From: Candidatus Amarolinea dominans
GTDB lineage: Bacteria; Chloroflexota; Anaerolineae; SSC4; Amarolineaceae
DNA length: 64,000 nucleotides
Direction of reading: 5' to 3'
Assembly (NCBI GenBank): GCA_016719785.1
Contig: JADJYJ010000003.1
Span: 558,001 to 622,000 of the forward strand
Positions 19,707-31,040 of this stretch are shown here, one piece after another. The stretch's first letter is position 1, and each line of letters starts with the position of its first letter. The notes under the pieces were generated by a model. That model saw nothing but the letters and a program-made list of their open reading frames with translations. It was not told the origin of the DNA and ran no database searches. A program made the translations under genes and the position numbers.

Positions 19707-22415
19707 ATGTCAACAGTTCATTCAACAGGCGCCAGGCCATCACGAATGATGCTCGCCTGGCGCTGGCTGTCGGTTCTCATGCTTGTTTTGCCCCTCGTTC
19801 TGACGCCGGCCGCGCAGGCCGCCCCCATCGCCTTGTCTGTTCATGCACAAGAAACACCGCCCACCAGCAGCACGCTGGCCCTGGAGGCCAACCTGCCGGG
19901 CAATTCTGACCCGGTCCTCACCGAAGAGGAACGCCTCTGGCAGCAGATCGAGGCGGCCACCAATGCTGACGACCAGGCGGCCCTGACCGCGCTCATCCAG
20001 GAACTGGCTCGGTTCGATCTGCCTGCGGCCATTCGCCTGGCGCGGGAGATTGCGCCGCCGGTTGATCGCCCTGCGCCGGCGCCGGTCGGCCCCATCTCCC
20101 GCGAAGAGGAGCTGCAGCAGGCCGCCGCAGACGCAGCCAACCGCGCTGAACTGCTGCGTCAGGAGGCGGTCAGTCGCGAGCAGGCGCTGCGCCCCACGCC
20201 GGCCGATGACGAGAAATGGGCCACACCGCCCGGTGACGCCGCGCCGCAGCGCCCGGCCGCCACCCTGACCGTCGGCGATAGCTGCACCTATGCCACGATC
20301 CAGGGTGCGGTCAACGCGGCCGCGTCGGGCGACACGATCCTCGTGCAGGGGAAGACCTTCACCGGCGCGGACGCCACCATCAACATCAACGCCAAGTCGC
20401 TGACGCTCAGCGGCGGCTGGAACAGCACATGCACGGCGGCAGGCAGCACCAGGACGACCCTGGACGCCACTGGCGCAAACGACACGGTCGTCGAGGTCTT
20501 TGGCGGCGCCGTCCCGCTGACGACGATCATCGACGGTTTCATGCTGCAGGGCGGCGAGGTCGACGGGGACTTCGGCGGCGGCCTGGAGATCGATAACCAA
20601 AACACAGTCACCCTGCGTCGCACCTCTGTCAGATACAACGATTCCTCCAGCGGCGGCGGGATTCACATGTCGGCGTCGACCGTGCTCAACCTGGAACAGC
20701 AGACGTTAGTGTATGACAACCACGCCGTGTATGACGACGGCGGCGGGATCCACTGCACCGGCGGCGCCATCAACATCGGCGACTCCGTTATCGGTGGTTT
20801 CTCCAACACCGCCTCCGGCGGCGGCGGCGGTCTCTATCTTGACAACTGCACGGTGTATTTGAACAGCACCGCGTGGGAGGTTGCGATGATTCTGACCAAC
20901 ACCGCCGCCGGCAACGGCGGCGGCATCTACGCGGTCAACGGCAGCTACATCAACCTGCGCGGCTCCAACGCGGCCATCGCAGAGAACAGCGCCAGCGGCA
21001 ACGGCGGCGGGGTCTACCTGGCCGGTGCCTCGGACCTCTACGTGGACAACGGCAGCATCAGCGACAACACGGCTACCGGTTTGGGCGGCGGCGTCTATGC
21101 CACGGATGACTCGACGACCCTGGACATGGACCGCAACGCAGCCCAGGCGTGCAGCAGCAAATGTACCCAGATCTCCAACAACACCGCCAACAGCTACGGC
21201 GGCGCTGTTTACCTGACCAGCGGCGCCGATCTCGATTTCAACGGCGTCTATGCCGAGGGCAACAGCGGCTCGTTGGGCAGCGCTTTCTACGCGCGCGGTG
21301 ACGCCAACGTCCTCCTCTACAACGTGATGGCGACCGGCAACACGGCCACGTCCAACTTCACGCTGCGCCTGCTCAACGACTTCGGCGCGCCCGACGCCAC
21401 CGTGCGCAACAGCACCTTTGCCGGCAACAGCGGCCAGTCCAGGAGTTTCGGCATTGACACCGGCACGCGCCTGGACGGCGACGACTTGATCCTTTGGGCC
21501 AACAGCGACAGCAGCCTGGTCCTCGGCAGCGGCGACGTGACGATTGACTGCTCCATCGTGCAGTACGATTACCCCGGCAGCAACAACCTGGTCAGCGATC
21601 CCGATTTCTGGGACCCGGCCAATGGCGACTATCACCTCGTGCGCACCTCGCCCGCGGTGGACCACTGCAACAGCGGCCAGGCGACCGATGTAGATGGCGA
21701 CAGCCGGCCGTACGACGTGGCCGGCGTCGGCGCCCTGATCGAGGCCGCGGCCCAGGTTACGCCGGAGGAGCGCCAGGCGACCGGTCGCCATGCGGTGCGC
21801 GTCACCTATGACGAGCTGGGCGACCGGCGCCTGGATGAGGCGCTGAGCGGCGCGCTCCTAGCGCGCGATTACGGCGCGTTTGCCTGGCTGGCCCTCGACG
21901 ATGCGCAGTTCAGCGCAGTTGCAGGCCAGCGGTCTGCCCTTCGAGGAGGAAGATGGTTTTGGCCTGATCAGCTTCGACGCCTGGCGCTTCGATCCTGTGA
22001 CCGACGGCCCGCCGGCCATGCCCGCCGGGTTGACCGCCAGCACGCGCAACGATCGCGGTCAAGGCCTGAGCCTGGTGCAGCTCTACGCCCCGGCCGACGA
22101 GCAGGACATGGACGCCCTCAGCGCGACCGGCGCGGTGCTCCAGCACTACCCGTACAACGCCTTCCTGCTCTGGAGCGACGCCCGTTCGCTGGCCCGCCTG
22201 ACCGGCAACCCCAATGTGCGCTGGGTTGGCGAGTTCCCCGCCGCGTTCCGGCTCAGCGCACGCCTGGCGCAGGCCGCGGCCGAGGCGGGTCAAGCGGGCT
22301 TGCCGCGTGTGCAGGCGCTGCTGCTGGACGATGGCAACCTGGCGAGCATCGAGCGCCTGATCCAGGACGCGGGCGGTGTCATCCTCAGCCGCGCGCCGCG
22401 CCACGCGCCCGGTGA
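19707..22415 (+). CDS. N-terminal part of giant beta-helix/subtilase exoprotein (frameshifted)
   Basis: The start has AAAGGAGAATAACCC. Residues 1-38 are a signal peptide with likely cleavage after AQA. A charged alpha-helical region (about 60-190) follows, then a right-handed beta-helix (pectate-lyase-like, about 190-650) starting with CTYATIQGAVNAAASGDTILVQG and built from repeats of the type N-G-G-G-I/V-Y with N-N-T-A turns. Native coding stops being credible at about 21910: after LALDDAQFSA this frame becomes R/P/G-rich, while the overlapping ORF continues with QLQASGLPFEEEDGFGLISF. One missing base near 21908-21920 joins both into a single protein of about 2,400 residues spanning 19707-26898. 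Residues after about 735 in this frame should be ignored. Confidence 0.85.
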   Translation: MSTVHSTGARPSRMMLAWRWLSVLMLVLPLVLTPAAQAAPIALSVHAQETPPTSSTLALEANLPGNSDPVLTEEERLWQQIEAATNADDQAALTALIQELARFDLPAAIRLAREIAPPVDRPAPAPVGPISREEELQQAAADAANRAELLRQEAVSREQALRPTPADDEKWATPPGDAAPQRPAATLTVGDSCTYATIQGAVNAAASGDTILVQGKTFTGADATININAKSLTLSGGWNSTCTAAGSTRTTLDATGANDTVVEVFGGAVPLTTIIDGFMLQGGEVDGDFGGGLEIDNQNTVTLRRTSVRYNDSSSGGGIHMSASTVLNLEQQTLVYDNHAVYDDGGGIHCTGGAINIGDSVIGGFSNTASGGGGGLYLDNCTVYLNSTAWEVAMILTNTAAGNGGGIYAVNGSYINLRGSNAAIAENSASGNGGGVYLAGASDLYVDNGSISDNTATGLGGGVYATDDSTTLDMDRNAAQACSSKCTQISNNTANSYGGAVYLTSGADLDFNGVYAEGNSGSLGSAFYARGDANVLLYNVMATGNTATSNFTLRLLNDFGAPDATVRNSTFAGNSGQSRSFGIDTGTRLDGDDLILWANSDSSLVLGSGDVTIDCSIVQYDYPGSNNLVSDPDFWDPANGDYHLVRTSPAVDHCNSGQATDVDGDSRPYDVAGVGALIEAAAQVTPEERQATGRHAVRVTYDELGDRRLDEALSGALLARDYGAFAWLALDDAQFSAVAGQRSALRGGRWFWPDQLRRLALRSCDRRPAGHARRVDRQHAQRSRSRPEPGAALRPGRRAGHGRPQRDRRGAPALPVQRLPALERRPFAGPPDRQPQCALGWRVPRRVPAQRTPGAGRGRGGSSGLAACAGAAAGRWQPGEHRAPDPGRGRCHPQPRAAPRAR

Positions 22416-25400
22416 GGTGATGGCCCTGGAGGTTTGGGAGTTCAGCCTGCCCGCCCGCCTGCTGGAAGTGCTGGCGCGCCAGCCGCAGCTCATGGCGAGC
22501 GACATCGTGGGCCGGTCGGAGATTGACGACGAGCGCTCCAATCAGATCCTGGCCGACAACGCGCCCGGGGGAGAGCCGGAAACCGGCTACACCACCTGGC
22601 TGAACGAGATCGGCTACCGCGGCCGCGACGTCACGGTGGCGATCGTAGATACCGGTGTGGACTGGGATCACCCGGACCTCAACGTGACGGGCGGCACCGA
22701 TTACGGCGGTTACAACGAACCGAACGAGCCTGGCTCGGATGGCGCGCCCGATGTGAACGGCGACGGCGCCGGTTCAGGCCACGGCACGCACGTCTCGGGC
22801 ATCGTGGCCGGCGACGGCGGCAGCGCCACGGCCGATCCCGATGGCTTCGTCTACGGCTTGGGCATGGCGCCCAGCGCGACGCTGTACGCGATGGATGCCA
22901 TTGCGGAGGACAACGTCAATCCGTCGGTGACGGTGCGTGTGCGCGACGCCGCGGCCAACGCCGATCTGAGCAACAACTCCTGGAACGTCGGCAGCCCGGC
23001 CGGCTACACCCTCAACGCGTCCAACCAGGACGATTGGGTGCTCGACGCGGACCGCACCAACGTCAACATCCGCGACCCGTTCCTGACCGTTTTTTCGGCT
23101 GGCAATGCGGGCGATGACTGCGGCGCGGGGCCGTGCATGTCCTCGATCACAGAACCGAAAGAGGCCAAGAACATCATCACCGTCGCGAGCAGCCTCAGCC
23201 GGCGCTCCAACACCGCCGGCGGCCTCACGGGCAACATCAACTCGCTGGCCGCGTCCAGCAGCCGCGGCCCGGCCTTCGACGGCCGCCTGCTGCCCAACCT
23301 GGCCGCGCCTGGCGTCAACATCATCAGCACCGAAAACCGTGTGGTGACGGCCGGCGGCGCGACCAATCTCTCCTGCGCCACCTCGCCTGGCAATTCTACG
23401 CAGCACAGCTACTGCTCGGGCACCAGCATGTCCACGCCGCACGTGACCGGCGCCGCCGCGCTCTTCTTCGAGTTCTGGCGGCTGCGCTTCGGCGCTGGCG
23501 ATCCTTATCCGGAGACGGTCAAGGCCGCGTTCGTCAACGCCACCGATAACCTGGCGGGCGGCGACAACGGCTGGGGCACGGCGCTGGGCAACCGGCCCGA
23601 TAATCACCAGGGCTGGGGGCGTTTGAACATGGACCGTGTGCTCAACCCCACCGTGGTGGTGCAGTATTACCAGAACCCGACGGTCCTGACCAGCGCCGGC
23701 AGCATCTGGGAACGGACCATCCGGCCGAACGACAGCGGTGAGCCGCTGCGCGTCAGCCTGGTCTGGTCCGATGCGCCGGGCGCGGCCAACGCCAACCCGG
23801 CCCGCGTCAACAACCTGGACCTGCGCGTGACCAGCGCGGGCGGCACAATCTGGCGCGGCAACGTCTTCAGCGGCGGCTGGAGCACCACCGGCGGCAGCGC
23901 CGATTCGCTGAACAACGTGGAAAACGTCTTCGTACAGACGCCCAGCTCCGGCTCGTACACGATCCGCGTGACGGCGACGGCGCTCAACGGCGATGGCTAT
24001 TACTACAACGGCGACACCACCGACCAACACTTCAGCCTGGTGTGCTGGAACTGCGAGGAGATCCTGGACGGCGCCTACGATGCGGGCGCGGACGAGGCGA
24101 TGGCTTTCGTTGGCCTCGACGGCGCGGCCTGCACGTGCGCGACCATCGTCTCGGCCATCAGCGCTGCTTCCTCCGGCGCCACGATCTACATCAGCCCGGG
24201 CACCTACCCGGAGCGGCTGGGCCTGATTGACAAGGACCTGGTGTTGACCGCGGCCACGAACGACTGCGGCGCCGGGGCCACGAGCGGCGTGACCGTTGAT
24301 GCCAACGACGCGGTCGCCACCTACGGCGGCGTGGCGCAGATCGGCGCCGGCCGCAGCGTGACCCTCGCCAATCTGACTTTGACCGACGGCACAGCCACGT
24401 TGGGCGGCATCGTCTACGTCGGCTCCGGTGCGCACCTGGTCCTGGACAACACCGACCTCTCCTCCGGCTCTGCCTCCAGCCTGGGCGGCGGGCTGCGCAT
24501 TTACGGCGGCACTGCGGAGTTGATCAATACCAGCCGCATTCTCGGAAGTGAAACGACAGTCAGCAACGGCGGCGGCGCGGCGCTCGATGGGGGAACCCTG
24601 ATCCTGCGCGATGACAGCCGCATCGGCGATTATCTGCAGTCCAATACCTCCGCGGGCCTGGGCGGTGGGGTGTACCTGGATGGCGGCCTGCTGCAAATGG
24701 AAGATACCAGCCGCGTGCGCTCCAACACGGCGGCCACGAACGGCGGCGGCGTCTACGCGCTGAACGGCGGCGACATCGTCATGAACGACAGCGCGGACAT
24801 CGGCTGGAGCCTGAGCACGGCAGGGAACAGCGCAGTGGATGGCGGCGGCGGCTATCTGACCGGCGCGGGCACCAGCCTGACTATGAACGATGACAGCGGC
24901 GTGCAGTTCAACACCGCCAGCGTGGACGGCGGCGGTATCTACGTGACCGGCGGCGCCAGCGTCACCGTGGACAGCGCGCTGGTCAACGACAACCAGGCCG
25001 TGGAGCGCGGGGGCGGCATCATGGTGGACACCAGCGCGACCGTCAACGTGCAGAACGGCGCGACGGTCAACGGCAATCAGGCCGCCGGCGCTTCGGGCCT
25101 GGGCGGCGGCCTGTACATTCTGGGCGACGGCGCCATCGTCACCGTGAACGCCAGCCAGGTCAACAGCAACGTGGCCGGTCACTCATATGGCGGCATCCGC
25201 GTGTACGGCGCCAGCAGCCTTACCCTGTCCAGCGGCGCTACGCTCAACAGCAACCAGGCCCAGATCGGTCCCGGCGGCGGGTTGAGCCTCCACCTGGGCG
25301 CCGTCACGATCAGCAACGCGGTGATTCAATCGAACACCGCGGTCTTGGGCGGCGGCGGGATCTATATGGATTCGGGCGCGGTGACGATCACCAACCCGGA

Positions 25401-26898
25401 CATCCGTTACAACCAGGCCGCAAGTGGACCGGGCGGCGGCATCTACCGCAGCGACGGCCTGCTCAACGTGGAGGCCACGACACAAACCAGTTATGTGGCA
25501 GCCAACACCTCCGCCACGAACGGCGGCGGCATCTATGACGCCAGCAGCGCGCCGCTGGTGCTGCGGGCGCTCGACGGCTACCGTCTGAACATCAACAGCA
25601 ACCAGGCCGGCGTCAACGGCGGTGGCATCTACGCCTTGCATACCTTTGTGAACGCCTATGGCTGGATTCAGATGACCAGCAACACCGCGGTCAATCACGG
25701 CGGCGCCCTGTACCTGGGGAGCGGCGCGACGGCCTGGTTCGACGACTACAACACGGCCAACGTCCCCGAGATCTGGGTGAACACGGCCACCAGCGGCAAC
25801 GGCGGCGGCATCTACGCCAAGGACAGCACGCGGGTCGAGTTGGACGGCGGCCAGGTTGGCTTCGCCGGCGGCGGCAATCGGGCCCTGGCCGGCGACGGCG
25901 GCGGCATCTACCTCGACAACAGTGATCTGCTGGTGGACAACACGATCATCGTGGGCAACCAGGCCGGCAGCGATGGCGGCGGAATCGCGGCGGTCAACAC
26001 CTCGTCGGTGACGATTGCGCCGACGATGGGCCTGCTGCGCGGGCCTGCCGAGGGTTCTGGCGACGAAGTCCGTTCACCGCAGGCCACGGCCTGCGATCCC
26101 AACGCCCTGGCGGCCAACACCTACTGCACCGAGGTGCGCGGCAACAGCGCGGCCGACCTGGGCGGCGGCATCTTCTTCCAGGGCGAGAGCACGGGCAGCA
26201 TTGCGCGCACCGCGTTCATCGCCAACACCGCGGCCACCGGTTCGGCGCTGGAGCTGTACGACGCCACGGTCAGTCTGCAGAACAGCATGGTGCGCGACAA
26301 CGTGGCCAGCGGCGTCAACAAGAGCACGATTCATGTCTACAACGAGGGCGGCGCGGGGCCAACCTCGACCTTCGACGCACAGCACAACACCATTGTCAAC
26401 AACAGCCAGTATGGCATCTTCTACGCCAATACCACCGGCGGGACCTTTGACAACAACGTCGTCTGGGGCAATACCCTGCTGGGCTTCGTGACCGGCGGCG
26501 GTCTCACCACCACCGCTACCTGCAACGACACGCAAACCAGTGTGCTGACCGGCGCGGGCAACGTCAGCAGCGATCCGTTGTTCATCACCACCGCGCGCGG
26601 GGATTATCACCTCAAGCCCGGCTCACCGGCGCTGGACGCGTGCGCGGCGGGCAGCAGCCCTGACCTGGACAACATCTCCCGGCCGCGTGGAGTGCAGTAC
26701 GACATGGGCGCGTTGGAGTTGTGGTGCGCCAGCGGCGTGACCGATGTCAACGGGTCTGGTAAGACCGACATCGTGGATGTGGAGCGGGTCGCGGGCGATT
26801 TTCTGGATGCGGGCTATCTGCCGCAGCACGACATCAACTGCGATGGGGTGGTTGATCTGGGTGACATTATGCTCGTCGCCGCAGCCTGGACGCCCTAG
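21880..26898 (+). CDS. C-terminal part of giant exoprotein: S8 subtilase, beta-helix, type I dockerin
   Basis: Native sequence begins near residue 12 (QLQASGLPF), continuing the gene begun at 19707. Residues 50-220 resemble a propeptide-like region. The S8 peptidase follows with the complete triad: D257 in VAIVDTGVDWDHPDL, H301 in GHGTHVSGIVAG and S516 in CSGTSMSTPHVTGAAAL, plus oxyanion N409 in FSAGNAG. A jelly-roll domain (about 605-720) precedes a second long beta-helix (about 740-1600) with dozens of GGGIY/GGGVY turns. The end is a dockerin I pair: DVNGSGKTDIVDVERVAGDF and DINCDGVVDLGDIMLVAAAW, calcium-loop D/N residues intact. The protein is likely secreted or surface-bound and docked through a cohesin; substrate unknown. 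No cohesin protein is in the window. Confidence 0.88.
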   Translation: MPGWPSTMRSSAQLQASGLPFEEEDGFGLISFDAWRFDPVTDGPPAMPAGLTASTRNDRGQGLSLVQLYAPADEQDMDALSATGAVLQHYPYNAFLLWSDARSLARLTGNPNVRWVGEFPAAFRLSARLAQAAAEAGQAGLPRVQALLLDDGNLASIERLIQDAGGVILSRAPRHAPGEVMALEVWEFSLPARLLEVLARQPQLMASDIVGRSEIDDERSNQILADNAPGGEPETGYTTWLNEIGYRGRDVTVAIVDTGVDWDHPDLNVTGGTDYGGYNEPNEPGSDGAPDVNGDGAGSGHGTHVSGIVAGDGGSATADPDGFVYGLGMAPSATLYAMDAIAEDNVNPSVTVRVRDAAANADLSNNSWNVGSPAGYTLNASNQDDWVLDADRTNVNIRDPFLTVFSAGNAGDDCGAGPCMSSITEPKEAKNIITVASSLSRRSNTAGGLTGNINSLAASSSRGPAFDGRLLPNLAAPGVNIISTENRVVTAGGATNLSCATSPGNSTQHSYCSGTSMSTPHVTGAAALFFEFWRLRFGAGDPYPETVKAAFVNATDNLAGGDNGWGTALGNRPDNHQGWGRLNMDRVLNPTVVVQYYQNPTVLTSAGSIWERTIRPNDSGEPLRVSLVWSDAPGAANANPARVNNLDLRVTSAGGTIWRGNVFSGGWSTTGGSADSLNNVENVFVQTPSSGSYTIRVTATALNGDGYYYNGDTTDQHFSLVCWNCEEILDGAYDAGADEAMAFVGLDGAACTCATIVSAISAASSGATIYISPGTYPERLGLIDKDLVLTAATNDCGAGATSGVTVDANDAVATYGGVAQIGAGRSVTLANLTLTDGTATLGGIVYVGSGAHLVLDNTDLSSGSASSLGGGLRIYGGTAELINTSRILGSETTVSNGGGAALDGGTLILRDDSRIGDYLQSNTSAGLGGGVYLDGGLLQMEDTSRVRSNTAATNGGGVYALNGGDIVMNDSADIGWSLSTAGNSAVDGGGGYLTGAGTSLTMNDDSGVQFNTASVDGGGIYVTGGASVTVDSALVNDNQAVERGGGIMVDTSATVNVQNGATVNGNQAAGASGLGGGLYILGDGAIVTVNASQVNSNVAGHSYGGIRVYGASSLTLSSGATLNSNQAQIGPGGGLSLHLGAVTISNAVIQSNTAVLGGGGIYMDSGAVTITNPDIRYNQAASGPGGGIYRSDGLLNVEATTQTSYVAANTSATNGGGIYDASSAPLVLRALDGYRLNINSNQAGVNGGGIYALHTFVNAYGWIQMTSNTAVNHGGALYLGSGATAWFDDYNTANVPEIWVNTATSGNGGGIYAKDSTRVELDGGQVGFAGGGNRALAGDGGGIYLDNSDLLVDNTIIVGNQAGSDGGGIAAVNTSSVTIAPTMGLLRGPAEGSGDEVRSPQATACDPNALAANTYCTEVRGNSAADLGGGIFFQGESTGSIARTAFIANTAATGSALELYDATVSLQNSMVRDNVASGVNKSTIHVYNEGGAGPTSTFDAQHNTIVNNSQYGIFYANTTGGTFDNNVVWGNTLLGFVTGGGLTTTATCNDTQTSVLTGAGNVSSDPLFITTARGDYHLKPGSPALDACAAGSSPDLDNISRPRGVQYDMGALELWCASGVTDVNGSGKTDIVDVERVAGDFLDAGYLPQHDINCDGVVDLGDIMLVAAAWTP

Positions 26899-26911
26899 CG
26901 GCTGGTACGAC

Positions 26912-27076
26912 CAGTAGTTCCAAATGTAGCCTGGTTTTTAACCACAGATGCGTTTTCTCCGAAAACGCAGAGATCACAAAGAACGCAGAGAAGTTGCCGA
27001 TTTGCGTCTGATCTGCCGTTTCTTTGTGTTCTCTGTGCTCTTTGTGGTTGAATGTGTGCTACATTTGGAACTGCTG
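26912..27076. mobile_element. MITE-like element with 19-bp terminal inverted repeats and 9-bp target duplication
   Basis: The left end CAGTAGTTCCAAATGTAGC (26912-26930) and right end GCTACATTTGGAACTGCTG (27058-27076) are inverted repeats matching at 18 of 19 positions. The 9-mer TGGTACGAC directly flanks the element on both sides (26903-26911 and 27077-27085), as expected of a target-site duplication. The 165-bp interior has no ORF of note and holds a second inverted pair (AACCACAGA near 26940, TTTGTGGTT near 27042), so the element can fold back on itself. It lies just downstream of the giant exoprotein stop. A non-autonomous transposon mobilised in trans is the best reading. Confidence 0.78.
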
Positions 27077-27097
27077 TGGTACGACCGCCGAACCGGA

Positions 27098-27415
27098 TCA
27101 GCGGCGCCAGGTCATCTTTTCGCTGAGCCAGGTGGGTAGCAGATCGCCCGCGGCAACCAGGTACATCTCGGCGCCGGTGGCTGGCATGACATAGACGGCC
27201 CACACGCCGTTGCGATTGGAGCGGAAGGCAATCCATTTGCCGTCTGGCGACCAGACCGGCAGGCCCTCATCGGCCGGGCCATCGGTCAGTTTCTGCAGCC
27301 CGGCGCCGTCGGCCGCGATGCGGTAGATGTGGAAATGACCATCTTCCCGCGCCACGAAGGCCAGACTGCGGCCATCTGCGCTCCAGGCCGGCTGATAGCG
27401 ACGCCGGCGCTGTCA
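27098..27415 (-). pseudogene. fragment of TolB/PD40-type beta-propeller protein
   Basis: The minus frame encodes about 105 residues with two PD40 blades: PAWSADGRSLAFVAREDGHF and LPVWSPDGKWIAFRSNRNG, each with the SPDG/SADG-K/R-x-I/L-AF pattern of WD40-like TolB propellers. An in-frame stop lies just upstream (near 27416) and no credible start or ribosome site precedes the homologous sequence; a GTG at 27355 falls inside a blade. It therefore looks like the 3' remnant of a longer propeller gene, truncated at its 5' end. The MITE-like element lies only 22 bp beyond its stop, and the two may share a history of rearrangement. Confidence 0.7.
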
Positions 27416-27490
27416 GTCTAATCGGTTGATTGGCCTTTGTCAATGCTACTTTAGCACCCTTTTGCCGTTCGAGTCAATCAAGAATGCTGT

Positions 27491-27519
27491 TTGGTGGTTG
27501 GTTGACCGCATGATATACT
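27491..27519 (+). promoter_or_regulatory. candidate promoter of tag
   Basis: TTGGTG (27491-27496) and TATACT (27514-27519) are 17 bases apart, upstream of the tag gene. The -35 matches consensus at only three of six bases. Confidence 0.4.
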
Positions 27520-27566
27520 GATCCCGATCGGCTGCGCGATCACGCGATACGAAACGAGGAGGAATC

Positions 27567-28130
27567 ATGCTCACACGCTGCGCCTGGGCGGCTGCAACCA
27601 ACCCGCTTTACCTGGCCTATCACGATGAGGAATGGGGCGTACCGGTCCACGACGACCGCAAGTTGTTCGAGATGCTGATCCTGGAAGGGATGCAGGCCGG
27701 GCTAAGCTGGTCCACCATTCTGAACAAGCGGGCCAACTTCCGGCAGGCCTTCGCCAACTTCGAGGTCGCCACGGTTGCGGCATACGGCGCCGCCGAGGTC
27801 GCGGCGCTGCTGGCCAATCCGGGCATCGTGCGCAATCGGCTCAAGGTCGCGGCCGCGATCAGGAACGCACAGGCTTTCCTGGCGGCTCAACGGGAATTCG
27901 GCAGTTTCGACGCCTACATCTGGCGGTTTGTAGATGGCCGGCCGCTGCGCAATGCCTGGCGAGATCTGGCCGACCTGCCCGCGCACACGCCTGTTTCGGA
28001 CGCCATGAGCAAAGACCTGCTGCACCGCGGGTTCAAGTTCGTCGGCTCCACCATCTGCTACGCGTTCATGCAGGCCACCGGCATGGTCAACGATCATGTC
28101 GTGAGCTGCTTCCGCTACAATCAGTTGTGA
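27567..28130 (+). CDS. tag: DNA-3-methyladenine glycosylase I
   Basis: A 187-residue base-excision repair enzyme that removes 3-methyladenine from alkylated DNA. It has the HhH-superfamily fold of Tag with the zinc-snap ligands in place: C5 (RCAW), H19 (YHDEEWG), H177 and C181 (NDHVVSC). LFEMLILEGMQAGLSWSTILNKR is the conserved segment around the base-binding pocket, and FKFVGSTICYAFMQATGMVNDH closes it. The length equals E. coli Tag. ACGAGGAGGAATC precedes the ATG. It is monocistronic, between a pseudogene and the convergent acyl-CoA synthetase gene. Confidence 0.95.
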   Translation: MLTRCAWAAATNPLYLAYHDEEWGVPVHDDRKLFEMLILEGMQAGLSWSTILNKRANFRQAFANFEVATVAAYGAAEVAALLANPGIVRNRLKVAAAIRNAQAFLAAQREFGSFDAYIWRFVDGRPLRNAWRDLADLPAHTPVSDAMSKDLLHRGFKFVGSTICYAFMQATGMVNDHVVSCFRYNQL

Positions 28131-28173
28131 TGTGAAAACATCTCGTCCGGGGGACGAGGTGAGGGTGAATGAA

Positions 28174-30939
<2,766 letters not shown>

Positions 30940-30975
30940 GCTTGTTTCCAGTCTTTCATAAGTGATTCGAAATGA

Positions 30976-31004
30976 TTGTAACACACGTCATGTCGTGGTA
31001 CAAT
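30976..31004 (+). promoter_or_regulatory. promoter of AlbA_2/TPR gene
   Basis: TTGTAA (30976-30981) and TACAAT (30999-31004) lie 17 bases apart; the -10 matches five of six consensus bases and the -35 four. It faces the gene starting at 31041. Confidence 0.6.
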
Positions 31005-31040
31005 AACTGCAAGCATTCTGTCACGAAATGGTTTCAACCA

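Noticed and set aside
22774..25182. 802-residue minus-strand ORF within the giant exoprotein
   Set aside because: Antisense of repetitive GGGI/NNTA coding; low complexity A/G/V/H/D, no start signal.
20550..26400. Tandem DNA repeats in the giant exoprotein
   Set aside because: GGCGGCGGC-rich periodicity comes from conserved G-G-G-I-Y turns of the beta-helix; units are not identical at DNA level.
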